The notes under the pieces: generated by a model | What the model was told of the DNA's origin: nothing | The model's input: only the letters and a program-made list of their open reading frames with translations | The model's database searches: none | NCBI GenBank assembly: GCA_051294375.1 | Contig: CM119264.1 | Coordinates: 15,587,473 to 15,651,472 of the forward strand | DNA from: Paraspadella gotoi | Taxonomy: Eukaryota; Chaetognatha | Direction of reading: 5' to 3' | Length of the DNA stretch: 64,000 nucleotides | Made by a program: the position numbers and the translations under genes | In this document: in pieces, positions 14,656-28,200 of the stretch | Numbering within the stretch: the first letter of the stretch is position 1 | How the letters are laid out: the number at the start of each line of letters is the position of its first letter

Positions 14656-14696
<41 letters not shown>

Positions 14697-17600
14697 AATT
14701 TTTTCCCTCTAAAAACTTTTATTATCGCCATTTATTCCCAAATTTACATCCGAGATTTTCGTGAATTTTTTTTTCTAAATATTCTAAATATCAATCAGAA
14801 TAATATTTTTTTTCAATATATATTTTATTACTTTATTATTTTACTTTACTTCATTTTACTTCACTTTAGTCTTTACTTCACTTCGTCAGTCTGATTCAAG
14901 TTTCACCTTGTCTTTTGTCTGGGAATGTTGACAGTGTTTAGAGAGGTCGCATTCAATCAAACTGCTCGCTTATGCGGTCTAAAAGTAAAACAAAAGTACC
15001 TTCAATAATGTTTCTCCAGACTTAGCACTTGCTTAAAATTAAACTCGAAAATAAGTTATTTTACTGTTTTATATTTATTATTCTTTTTTTTTCTGTTTAT
15101 AAATTTTTTTTTCTAAAATTTGATTATTTTAGTGTCAAAATTTGTCAATTTTTTTTATGCGATTGCGACGATCCTTATGCTTTTAAGATTTTTTTGTCTC
15201 CAATTGATGCGCGCTAATGTATGCCTGTAACAAAGGGCTGAAAAAATTAAAAATTTCAGATGCAGCAATATTGGGAATTTTGACTGAAGGATTTTCGGGC
15301 TTGATATTATCAATATCAAATTCACCTTAATTGTGCTAAGTAGGGCGTCTTAAAGGGTGGTACCCATATATAACCTTTAACCAAAGTATTGATAACCTAG
15401 GGTAAAACGTCTTTTAACTATGGCTCAATGTTTTAGAGGCGTTTATGAAGAGCAGCTGTTATTCTTTCGGGTGCTTTGGGCAGGAGTGGTTTTTGCAACA
15501 GAGCTAATCGTATTGCATTATAGTTAGAACAAAGTCTGGTTAAATATCTTCAATTCAATTTTTTTATTTTAACGCATACAATGAGTCACAAATTAAAAAA
15601 ACGAAAAAGTGATACGGATTTTCTTAGTTTTGATTGACTACCCTGTAAATAGCGTTAGTGTATATCAAAGATAAAATGAATTCAAAATTAAAAATTTTTA
15701 TCAGAAGTTTTTTAATATTTTATTGAAATGGTGGATTCCCATCATTAGTGGCGACCTCTTCCGGTACAGTCACGCTTTGCGGGAAATAGTTAGGACTGTG
15801 GATAGAACAAACACATGTTTGGGATGGTGCATTCCCCCTCTGATTTTCTGAAGAAGGATAGGAGTGAGGCGTTATGAATATATCGCCACCATATTACTAT
15901 TTTTTTCAGGTTAAGAATTTTTAATATTGGATTTTAAAAGAGATAAAGCTAAACAAAGAATCTTATTAAATCTTTAAATTTTTTCTTTGATTGGATAAAA
16001 TTAGTAACATCTAAAAATTAGGGAATTGTAGAATACGGAAAATAAAGGACGAGACTAAGGAGAAATTTTGTGACGTCGGAGGTAGAAAACGAGTGAGACG
16101 AGCTCTCTCTACGATTATAAACGCCCGGACCACTTGACCTTACGGTCGCCTCGGTCTTATTAATGTGTCGGGGTAGGTCTAAGGTCATTGCCAAAGCTAG
16201 GGCAAAGTGTCCGTGGTGAACGACTGGCACGAAGGAGAGGGAGAGAGGAAGGTTCTTGTAACTAAGAGAGACCGGTCGTAACAAAATTATGATTTTTAAA
16301 GGTTTTTCCTTTCTTGACCCTTTTCACTTTTTGTGTTCTACTATATGAAACCGTCGTTCAAAAATATTTTTCATTGATTATGATATAATATATAATTGAA
16401 TGTCTTAAGCTTTGAATATGCTTTGCGAATTCAAAAAGTTTTATTACATAATATTACATAATATTTTCCACTTCATTGATAGGGAAGCCAGGTACTCTGG
16501 GAGTGAATAAACAGGACTGTGAGAGAGTCTTGATTGAAAGCTTGCAGGGACCTGCTATGTAATTATCTTGTAAGAGTGATGGAGGCCTTAAACCACCAAA
16601 GCCTGTCCAAAGTCAGGGGCAAGATAGCTTATTTATTAAATGAATGGATAATTTTTATATTGGTTGTACCAATTTCATAACTAATTAAATATTTAGTGTA
16701 TAAAGAACATAAATTAATATTACATAACTCCTCATGATATAAAGTGATAAATTCTGACCCGCCATAGTCCCCACGTTTACAAAAGATTTATTCCTTTTGG
16801 TTTTAATTCAAATTCATTCCTGTTGTAAAATATATTAACATAATTCAAATTATGCTTTTTCTAGAACGATCGACAATGGTATAGGGAGTGACCTTGTCTG
16901 CATGGGGGAACAACCTTTGCATGTGGTTCCTCTATTTAAGTATATAGATACTGACGAATCTGTAGAATTTTATGTTCCTCACTGGATCAACTTATCATTT
17001 TACCGGATGGATCATGGATTCTTGTCGTCATTCAATCCTCGTATCCGAGTTCCTGAGTTGAAGGTAACTTTTTTTTGCCAGCTCAATGAGTAGAGATTTG
17101 TTCTGGTAATTATTCTCTTATGGTTTCTATTATTCTTCGAAGTCAACAGTTCAACTGTTGATGTTCCTCAAACCTTTTTATAGCTTTTAGGATGCAAGAG
17201 CTTTGCTTATTCTTATTGAAAATTACCAGAGATGTATAGCTTTTAAAAGGTGGAAGCAGATTTTAAGTTAAATCTTAACATTCAACCTTTTTTAGTCGGA
17301 TCTGCTTATAAGCAGATCCCGACTCTATATTCTATAATTCACTTTGTCGGTCCGCCCCCTCAATCTTGTCGGGCATTCACTTATATCATGTCAGAACATC
17401 GAATTATGATAAATTATGACGCAGTGACAGATCACGCTTAATTTGCTTCCCACCCTACTTATGATCATTTTTACTTCACTCGTCGCCATATTTGATTTAT
17501 AATCCATGAGTGTTAACCGCCCACAAGAAGGGCTATAGGGTCAGGAAAAGAAGAAATCTGACAAAACGTCCAGAAAAATGCTTACAAAAAATTGTAGTAG

Positions 17601-20600
17601 CGTTATGTTAAGAGCCTTGGTTACCTTACGAATATACATAATGAGCTTTAACAATAGATATTCATTATCTACAGAAAAAGAGCAATATTTCAGACCCATT
17701 AGTAAATATTTTTTTATCTGGGAATAGTACAAAATATGCAAATGAATTATGATACTAGAATTACAAAATATTTTTTTCTTTTTATCTATATTTGAACTTG
17801 ATCATTGTAATAGACCATCATCATCAACAGCAAAGATTTTCAAAAAGATTTTTCAAAAGAGCAATCTTTTGCCAATATGCATGATAAATTTGGCTGCTTA
17901 ATATGCAAGAATAATATGCTTAATTAATTTTTAATTATTGAAAAAGATAGAATAATTCAATTTTCGAAAAAAACATTTTTGTGTTCAGAATTTTAGATCG
18001 AGACTATGAACCAAAATTTTGCATTTTGAAAAATATCAGATTCAAGGCATTCGATTTTTGGAACAATCTGATGTTTTTCGTTTTTTGATATCTTTATTTT
18101 TTATGCAAAACTAAAATTCTGAATGACCATTGGTAAAGTAGAATATTTTTTCAAAATCTTTAAAGAAGTAAAGCTTTGCTCAAATTGAGAATATTAGATG
18201 TTTTATATAAAAAAAATGATAAAAGCTTAAAATAAAATAAACTTTAAAAAATATATGTTTGTATTTGTATCTATTTAAAATTGTAATATGAAAAACAAGC
18301 AGTGGGTCAAGCTTTTTGTTTCCAGTTAAAAATAATGAAAAATGATTATTTTTTTTTCACAGACAAAAAGGTAGACAACCAAACTGTTTATATTAAACTG
18401 AAAATAACTTTTAATTTATAATTTTACATATTTAAGATAACATTTTATCATGCTACTATATGTATTTTTGCTTGTTTTTACTTTAACTAAAAAATACATG
18501 CAAATTTAAGGAGTAAAAGAACTTTATTAGTAATCAAAATGTAATTCAGTCATTCCTTTTTCCAAATCCGAAAGAAAAACAAAAAAATTCATATGCCTTC
18601 ATTAAAATGTTTTACTCCGAAAACTGTTATACTTTTAACTAGGTTTTAAACAAATCCTGTCTTAACATTTTTGGATAAAATTTATAGAAAGTAGTTCAGA
18701 AAGGTGCCCCATGATTAGGGCTTTAATTTGATACCTCGCCCACCATCCTATCTCTTTTCTTTCAAAATTTATCCAAAAAAAGAACTTTTTTTATCATCAG
18801 AGAACTAAGGATTTGAACTACGCAGTATAAATCTTTGTTAAATAAAAATTTCGGCAAAGCGGGAGTATCTCAATTTATACTATTTGTATAATACCTAAAT
18901 TTCAAAATAAAATCTAAAGAAAATTTTTTTATCATCTAGAGACATATCACTTTCAGTTGTACCCATCGTCTTACTCGTTTATGGCTTATTGTTTAAGAAT
19001 TCAGAGAAATAAAGTATCTAATCCAAATTTCAACTTTTACACTGTATTTTACTGTATCATTCTAGCCGAATTATATTTTGCATGTATTTGTGCAGCATAA
19101 CTGTCAGGAAGGGATGGCTTGTTAGTACAAATGGTCAGACAAAGTAAATTCAATGACCAATATTTTTTTTTCGTGCACATGAAATTAAGCGTGATCTGTC
19201 CGTCCATCCGTCCGTCCGTCCATCCGTCCCACCTTAGCAAAAAACTCCAATCGTGATTGGATGGATTGAAATGAAATTTTGTGTGTGGGTATCCCTAGTA
19301 AAGCGTAGTAAAAATTCTAAATTTAACTTTAATTAAAATTCTAAAATACAAATATTAAAATTTCCAAATAGTTTTTTATAAAATTTTTTTGAAGATTCGG
19401 ATTCGTCATGAAAAGTTGATATAAAGAAATATAACTCTTTTTTAAAAATTCTTTCATTAAGTTGCTCAAATATAAAAAAACCTATATTTTAACTTTTAAT
19501 TTAAGCTGAAAATTTAAATTTTATATATTAAATATAGTTTTGTTAATTTTTAACCCACTTAATGAAAGAATTTTTAAAAATGATTTATATTTTCTTTTAT
19601 AAACTTTTGATGAGGAATTCAAATCTGCAATCAAAATTAAGAAAAGCCAATTTTGAAATTTTTCGATTTTATAAGGATAGTATTGAAGAGACAGTAATTA
19701 TTATTATGTGTTAGTGACAGAACCGTTCAATGTAAGCAGTCCCTGAGCTTCGGATCAGGCTGTAACACCGTTTTACAGGCGGGTTAAGCGCCCCGTCCCT
19801 CTTTGGGTTGGGAGGCGAATGACTTGCCTCCGGCACCAATGGCCGCTGATGAACGGTTGGTGGATTTTAGTCCACCATACATCCCCCCCTCCCGTAGAGA
19901 GAAGTCTATTGCGTCTCTTCAGTGAATTGTTGGTGGAAAGTGCGTCACCAAGTTGAGGCATGTCGCCTGATGCGTTGTTGGCGGAAAGTGCATCGCCAGT
20001 TTGAGGCATGTCGTCTGAAAGTGTTGTTGTTGCTGTTGTGTTTGGAAGTCGGGCTCACCAATGAAGAGACAGTAATTATCAGTAATTGACAGAACCGTTC
20101 AATATAAACAGTCCCTGAGCTTCGGATCAGGCTGTAACACCGTGTTACAGGTGGGTTAAGCGCCCCGTCCCTCTTAACTGCTAGGCGGCCACCGGGCTAG
20201 AACCCCGGACCTTTGGGTTGGGAGGCGAATGACTTGCCTCCGGCACCAATGGCCGCTGATGAATGGTTGGTGGATTTTAGTCCACCATAGTACTATATAT
20301 ATTATATAAATATATATATAAATATAGCCTACTGCGAAAATTGAAGAATGTAAAATTTTTTTTTTTTTTACAAATTAATGTTCACTGATAGTATGTTGTT
20401 CATAATTGACATTTATAATTTTTGTATGTAACTCACTACACTTTAACTTTCCGTTCGCGAGTGATACCAAAAAATCTTTAATATATTTTAAATATTTAAT
20501 AAATATAATTTGTAAGTATATCATTAGTTGGTATTGAGCCATGGATCATTGTGCTTTTAAATTTTTAAAATTTTTAATAATAAATAAATAATAATAATTT

Positions 20601-22008
20601 ATAATAATAAAACGCTCAATAGGGTAGTGCGGGGTATTTCGGAACAATGACATGTAAAATGAAATAAAAAAATTGTTTAAAGATATTTTAAAATTTTTTT
20701 TTGGTGTATTAAATATTTCACCAACTTGACTTTCCATTATTATAGTTAGAGCATTCCCCTTCTGCTGCTAAAATTAAATTAGATTTTTTTTTCAAAAAGA
20801 TTAATCAATTAGTACTTTTGAACAGATTATTTGAAAATAAAGATACAAATATGTTCTCAAAATGCAGTTCTACTTATTAGGCTTCAAAATAAGTTTTTTT
20901 ATTAATAATAATTTTAATATAAACAATTTTAAAAACAAACAAATTTGAAAAATATTAATATTTACTTTAATTAGGTATTAAAAGTTAAAGCATTATATTT
21001 GTTAATATTTTTACACATTTGTCTATTAATAATATATATCAAATATTTATAAATATTTTTTTTTTTGATAAGTAATAAAACCTATAATTACTTTTTAAAG
21101 CTGGATATGATTTTGAATTAAAGTGCTCAGCTGATATTTATCTGTTATTTTATTTGAGATTAAGTTTTAATTAAATATTACATATTTAAAAAAAAATTAA
21201 TTATCTGTTTTATTGATTTTTATAATAATTTTATATTAATTTTTTTGAAATTTGTTTTAAGGCCTAATAAGTAGAACTGCATTTTGAGAACTTTTATTTT
21301 TAAGAACTGATTGATTAATAATTTTTTTTTTAATTATGATTTTTACTTTTAAATCAATAACAAAAAATTGTAGAAAGTTAGGAGAGGTCTCAAATTAAAG
21401 CTTATGCTCTGTAGATAATGATAGATGTATAGACATTAAAATTGTAGGCATATTCATTAAACTACTTAAAAATTTTTATAAAAAAATTAAAAAAACTTTA
21501 ATTAGCATTTAAAAAATTATATTAATGAAAAATTTAAAAAAATAAAATTCAGCCAATAATGATGATGATGATTATTTTTTAAGGTTTTTTCTATTTTTAA
21601 CCAATTTATTGTCAAAATTTGAAAAAATTATAGTACTAACTTTCATTTAACTTTTTAAGCTCTACAAGAACCCGTTCTTAAAAAAATCGCGTTTTTAAAA
21701 TTTTTTTTGTCATTTGTTATATATTAATAAATATTTAAAAGCTTCAGTGCAACAACCCAATGAACTAATTCAAAAAGTTACATTGAAAATCGATTTAGTA
21801 GTAGAAGGAAAAAAGAAACTTTTTTGAGAGAACTAGAAGTTATAAAAAGTGTTCAATTTTGGCCCGCCTTACTAGATATATTGCATGTGATTAAACAATG
21901 TTATCGGAATAATAATTTTATCAATTTTATGTATTTTGTAAGTATTTTAAGTATTTTTATTAAGTGAGTAAAATAACAACTTTTTTATTCGCTAATTTTT
22001 ATCTCGGA

Positions 22009-22040
<32 letters not shown>

Positions 22041-22183
22041 TTGCAATTTACAACGATCCTTATGCTCATTTTTCTGCTCTCTCTCTCTCACTCTCTTTGC
22101 AATTTCGACGATCCTTATACTCATTTTTCTGCTCTCTCTCTCTCTCTCTTTGCAATTGCGACGATCCTTATGCTCATTTTTCT

Positions 22184-22224
<41 letters not shown>

Positions 22225-25200
22225 TTGCAATTGCAACGATCCTTATGCTTTTAGGATTTTTTTAACTTGCTTCATTTTTCTGCTTGCATCATTTTTTCAA
22301 CTTGCATCATTTTTTTAAATTGCATCATTTTTTCACATTAATTAATTAATTAATTAAGACATTTATTAGTAATAATAAATTATTAATCATAAATAATAAA
22401 GATTCAAGTAAATGTGACTTATGTTTTTTCCATTTAAACTCATTTCCACTGGCACAATTCCGTCAAAACTTTATATCTAGCTTCTTCACACACTTTCCTA
22501 CAAAATTTCATCTCAATCTATTATGGGTTAAAATAAGTAAAAAAATTCAAGTAAATGTGACTCATATTTTTTTCATTTTAACTCATTTCCACTCGTACGT
22601 TTCCACCGACACTTTATATCAAGCATCGTTACACAATTTTCTACCCACACAAAAAATTTGAACTATATAAAATTATGATTAATTAGAGTACTTATTGGTT
22701 AAAATAAGTAAAAATATTTTAGTAAATGCGACTTATGTTTTTTCCACTTAAACTCATTTCCACTCACACGATTCCGTCGAAACTTTATATCCAGCTTTAT
22801 CACACATTTTCCTACCGACACACAAAATTTCATTCCAATCCAACCAGCCAATCACGAGTTTTTGGAGCTTTTTGCTAAGGTGGGACGGATGAATTGATTG
22901 ACTGATTAATTAATTATTGATTAATTAATTGACTAATTGAATAATTAACTGATTAATTATTTGATTTATTAATACATCCTGCATATACATTTAATATAAA
23001 AGGAAAAAGAATCATAATCAATTAGTGAAACAGGTTTTTTGTTTTTTCCATTTAAACTCATTTCCACTCAAAAGATTCCATCGAAACTTGGTTTCCTGTT
23101 CAATCACACACTTTTCTACTCACATACAAAATTCCAGGTCAATCGATAATTAAGTGGTAATAAGCTAACTTGGTCAACTGACATAATTTGGTTAACTGAC
23201 ATAATTTGGTCTACTGACATAATTTGATCAATTAAGATAATTTGGTCAACCGGCTTAATTTGGTCAACAGGCATAATTTTATCAACTGGCCTAATTTGGT
23301 CAACTGGCATAATTTGGTCAACTGGCATAATTTGGTCAACAGGCATAATTTGGTCAACTTTAAGAATTTGGTCAACTGGCTTATTTTTGTCAATTGGCAT
23401 AATTTGGTCAATCAATCAATCAATCAATCAGAGAGAGATAGAGAGAGAGAAACTTTAAAAAATTCAAATAAATGTGTTTTTTGGTTTTCTAATTTGAACT
23501 TTTTTCCACTGCTACGATTCCATCAAAAAATTTATATCCAGCTTTATCACATACTTTCCTACCCACACACAAAAATCAATTTTGATTTATCTATCCAATT
23601 TTTAATAAATATAATAATTATGAGTAAATTTAAGTAAAAATACTTCAAGTAAATATGACTTTTGTTTTTTCCATTTTAACTCATTTCCACTCGCACGATT
23701 CCATCGAAACTTTATATCCAGCTCAATCACACACTTTCCTACCATCATACAAAATTTCAAGTCAATTGCCCTATCCACTCATGAGCAATTGGCGTTCAAA
23801 TAGTGAAATATATTTTTTTTTGTTTTTTCCATTTAAACCAATTTCCACTCGCACGATTTCCTCGAAACTTCATATCCATCTCAATCACACAGTTTCCGAT
23901 CCACACACAAAATTTCATAACAATCCATCCATCCAATCACGAGTAATTGGAGTTTTTTGCTAAGGTGGGACGGACGGACGGACGGACATCGGTTTTTTTA
24001 CATAATTAATCATAATTGGATGTTCTGACATGATATAAGCGTGTGCCCGACAATATTGAGGGGGCGGCCCGACGGACCGACAAAGTGAATTATAGAGTCG
24101 GGATCTGCTAATAAGCAGATCCGACTAAAAAATATACAAACTTGGAATGGAATTTAACGCCTAAATATGGTTAAAAAATTATTTTGAGACAAAATTTAGA
24201 TCAAATTAATATAAATTAATGTAAATATAAAAATTTAGAAAAGGAAATAAAAAATAAAATACAATTTAAAAAGATAAATAAAATTGATAAATAAAAAAGT
24301 ATAAGAAAAAATAACATTAGAAATAAAAAATGAGGGGAAAAACCAATATTAATAAAAAGATGGGGACGATATTCAGGAATGAAAAGAAATAAAAAACTTT
24401 TTAAAAAATATTATAAATAAAAAAATTATATACAAATGTTGTATCTATTGTCATTCAATAATTTTTCAAAAATGAGAACATGGTATTAAAAATTATTTTA
24501 CCCACTTTAAAATGTAAGATTAAAAATTTATTATACATTCCAAATAAGTGTTTTAATTATCATTTTTGTAATATTATAAAAAATTATACATATATATATT
24601 TTTAAAAATGCTGCGCCAAGGGGCTGCAGGGAAAAAACAAAGACATCAACCTGTAGCGGAAACACTTTTCTAGATATATCACCAGTAAATTTTTTTTTTC
24701 TAAATAAATTTACTATGTGAAAAATTTAAATACTTCCAAAAGTGTTCCGAATTACCCCGCACTACCCTATTACTAATAGTATTTGTTTTAAAACTAATCT
24801 TTCAAAAATTTCATTTTCTTTTTCTACTTAAACAAAAACCTACTTTAAACCCACCAATTTAATTTATTAACAGTTAATTTTTATTTTAGTCTAAACTATT
24901 TTTACTGTTTGTACATTGTATAATGTATTGTCTCTCTCTCCCTCTCTCTCTCTCACTCCTTTCACCATTTCATTTCACCTCCAAAAAATTCAATATCTCT
25001 GTCTCTAACTTAACCTGTCCTCACACATTCAACCACTGTCCTTTCTCAATTCTGTGTTGGAAAACTTTGCCCTCTCTCTCTGTTTCCCTCTCCCTTCTTT
25101 ATGCACCAAATATTGAAATAATTCACAACTGTCCTTAACTGCGCTGAAGAAGGTTCGTAAACCGAACCGAAACATATCCATTTATTACTATTAAATAAAT

Positions 25201-28200
25201 TCGTTGCCGAATCACAATTTAAACTTTTTCCTATGTCCCAAACGCAACGAAAAGAAAGGAAATTATAACAATAACTATTTATTTTTAAAAAATTATTAAG
25301 TGTCTGGGAAAAAACGGATCACTTTAGATAAAATTAAATGCATACACCTGAAGGGCGGACACTTTCTTAACTGTATCACCAGAAAAGTGTTCCCACACTT
25401 GAAAATCCAAGTCGGTTGGAAAAAATATTTTACTCAAATAAGATTTAACCAACAGTTAAAGATTTTTATGGGATAAGTTGATATATTTATGCCTTTTGAG
25501 TATAGATTTTGGACTGTGCTTTAAATGTATTATTTATTGAATTTTTTACTTGATATTCTAAGCAATAAAATTTAAAATTACGTTGTCCAGATGTTTTCCG
25601 GTTGTTGCGAGTCGCTGAAGACTTCCACGCAAAAAATCGACGTTTTTGGCCATGCGGGGCCGGATATTCCTAATGGTGGCTTTGACATTGAATTTGAGGA
25701 CTTCGATTCTTATGACGCTTCAGTCTTTGCTGTTGCGAAACAGAAAATTAATGTCCATGGCGCTGCCTTATGTTCGTCGGCGGATAGGATAAAGGTGTTG
25801 GCAGATGATTCGAGTTGGAACGCTTCATGGGATCACCCGGTGGTTGGTTCGTTCCCATGCGCCCCTCGAAAAAGGGATGAGTCCAATCCCCCCAAGTAAT
25901 TTTTTTTGTGGGGGGAGAGGGAATTGTTTTTATAATTCTCGTGAAAAAATATATCTTGTAAGAGTGATGGATGCCTTAAACCACCAAAGCCTGTCCAAAT
26001 TCAGGGGCAAGATAGCTTATTTATTAAATGAAAGGATAATTTTTATATTGGTTCTATTGTATTGTATTGTTTCAGAGTGACTCCAGCGTCTCAATCATCA
26101 TTTGTCGGAAGTCTAGAAAGTGACGGAAGCGTCGATATCTTATTATCCGCAGTGCTCGGTGCAACTACGATTAAAGACAGGCATCAGTTGACAACGAGAA
26201 TAAATCAAGCTTTTGATCCAATCAAGAATTTTCAGGACAAAATCAAGCAGGTTAGGACGCAATGTAGTCTCATAGAACCTTTTTATAAAGTGAAGGCCAG
26301 GCTTCTTTGTGACGTCGTCGTCGTCACGCTGTTTTTATATAAAAACTTATGGCAACAGCCGGGTTGCCTGTGATGCCCATTGGGATGGGGCATCTCACTG
26401 TTGGCTTTGGGGGCTTCCGACCCTCAGTGACGCCTCCAGTCACTGGCGCGGTTACCCGAGGACGGTCTCACTTTGCCAACGCAGAGGGAAGTCGTTAGGA
26501 CTGTGGATGGAACACTACGCCTGGGATGGTGTGTTCCCCCTCTGAGCCAATGGATTAGGCTGTAGGATAGTGGACGTGAGGCGGTGTGAATATACCGCCA
26601 CAAACTACGCTTTTATAGGTTTGGCTGGGACTTACCGGTTTTTTTAAATAAAAATTATTATGAATTATGATAAAGTTTTACAAAAGTGTGCGGTCATAGT
26701 AAGTTAAAAATTTAGATTTTAAAGTACTCATTATAATATCCAAATTAGTATACAGAAATGCTTTAATCTAATTTACATATTGCAGTATATAATATTGAAG
26801 ATGAAATTCCTAAAATTTTTTTTAAATCTATAATATTCATGGTAATTATCCTTTCTTTTTCGTTGTTTGAGTGAGAGATTAACAAAGTTTGATTTTATTT
26901 TGCAACGAATTTTATTTTATAAGAGCAGACATGTTTCGCGCTCACAATACGAGCCTTCTTCAGCGCACATGAGTTATGAACTTGATACAAGTTTTTAGTT
27001 AAAGTAAAAGAGAGAGAGAGAGAGAGAGAGGGTTTAAAGGTTTCCAACAAAGAATTGAGTAAGGACAGTGATCAGTGGTGAGGACAGATTTTTGGAAGTG
27101 CCTAGTTTGAATAAGTTTTGAAAAGAAGTGAAAATTGGTGAGAGAGATAGAGAGAGAGAGAGAGAGACAAAATAAATAAATAATTACATTTGAGCAATGT
27201 ACAACATAGATAAAGATAATGGAAACTGTTTAAATAACAATTAAAAATATAAATTAATTTTTGAAATTGAAATTGAAAAGTTGAAATTGAAATTGAGAAG
27301 TTGAAAATTTGAGATTTTAGAGAGATAGATAAGTAAAGATTGTAGTGAAATATAAGAATTAAGAAAGGCTCAAAATGAGCTGGGGCCCCCCGGTCTTATG
27401 AAGGAGAGGTATTGGCTGACGGGTGCCGGGTTATTGCGCGCGTCATGGGTTCAGAGGATAATGGGATTGATTCTCGTGTTGGCTGGGTCAGGTATTGCTC
27501 CCTGAGGAAACAAACCCAAGGCCACCCTTATATCCCTCTGGCCTGATGCGCCGCCGGCGGCCTCTTCTCACCTGACGGTGAGGTGGGCGGGTATCCACTC
27601 TTGCCATTTTAGTGACTGGGATGGTGGAATCCTCTTCATCTTCCTGTAGCCGTCGTTTGGGGCGACGCCCAGACCTCGAGATTTTCACTTCTTTTCAAAA
27701 CTATTCAAACTAGCCACTTGCAAAAATCTGTCCTCACCACTGATCACTGTCCTTACTCAATTCTTTGTTGGAAACCTTTAACCCTCTCTCTCTCCCTCTC
27801 TCTCTCTCTTTTACTTTAACTAAAAACTTGTATCAAGTTCATAACTCATGTGGCGCTGAAGAAGGCTCGTATTGTGAGCCGAAACATGTCTGCTCTTATA
27901 AAATAAAAATCGTTGGCAAAATAAAATCAAACTTTGTTAAATCTATAATAAAAATGGGAAATCAAAAGACCTTTTTAAATGAGAAAGCTTCTTAATTTTA
28001 ATACAAATAAAAATAAAATCGTTAACGACCTATGATTGGAAAAAATTGGAAAAATTTCCTATTGTAACATTTTTTGCCTTTCTTTTATTTATTTTTTAAT
28101 TGTATATATTTTTTTTCAAGCGCTGCCTTTTCTGAATCGTTTAAAAACGAGTTCAGGCTCTCTCTCCGTCTCTCTCAGTCTCTCTCTGTCTTTCTCTGTG

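Larger units (their letters stand above)
20618..24771. mobile_element. Possible 4.1-kb element bounded by short inverted repeats
   Basis: AATAGGGTAGTGCGGGGTAT followed by TTCGGAAC at 20618-20645 is the inverted complement of 24743-24771 with one mismatch. The interior has another inverted pair (about 20800-20905 and 21250-21330) and a nested composite repeat. No transposase frame was seen. Either two MITE ends by chance or one element swollen by nested insertions. Confidence 0.5.
26877..27942. mobile_element. Foldback element with hammerhead motifs in both arms
   Basis: Arms of ~260 bp: 26877-27140 is the reverse complement of 27680-27942 with small differences. Each arm runs from AACAAAGTTTGATTTTATTT through the hammerhead motif, a CT/GA microsatellite, and TTCCAACAAAGAATTGAGTA to GAGGACAGATTTTTG. 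The core (27141-27680) is GC-rich, includes GGGGCCCCCC and GCGCCGCCGGCGGCC, and has an unrecognised 66-codon - strand ORF with Arg-rich sequence (RRGRRRRIR). Confidence 0.82.
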
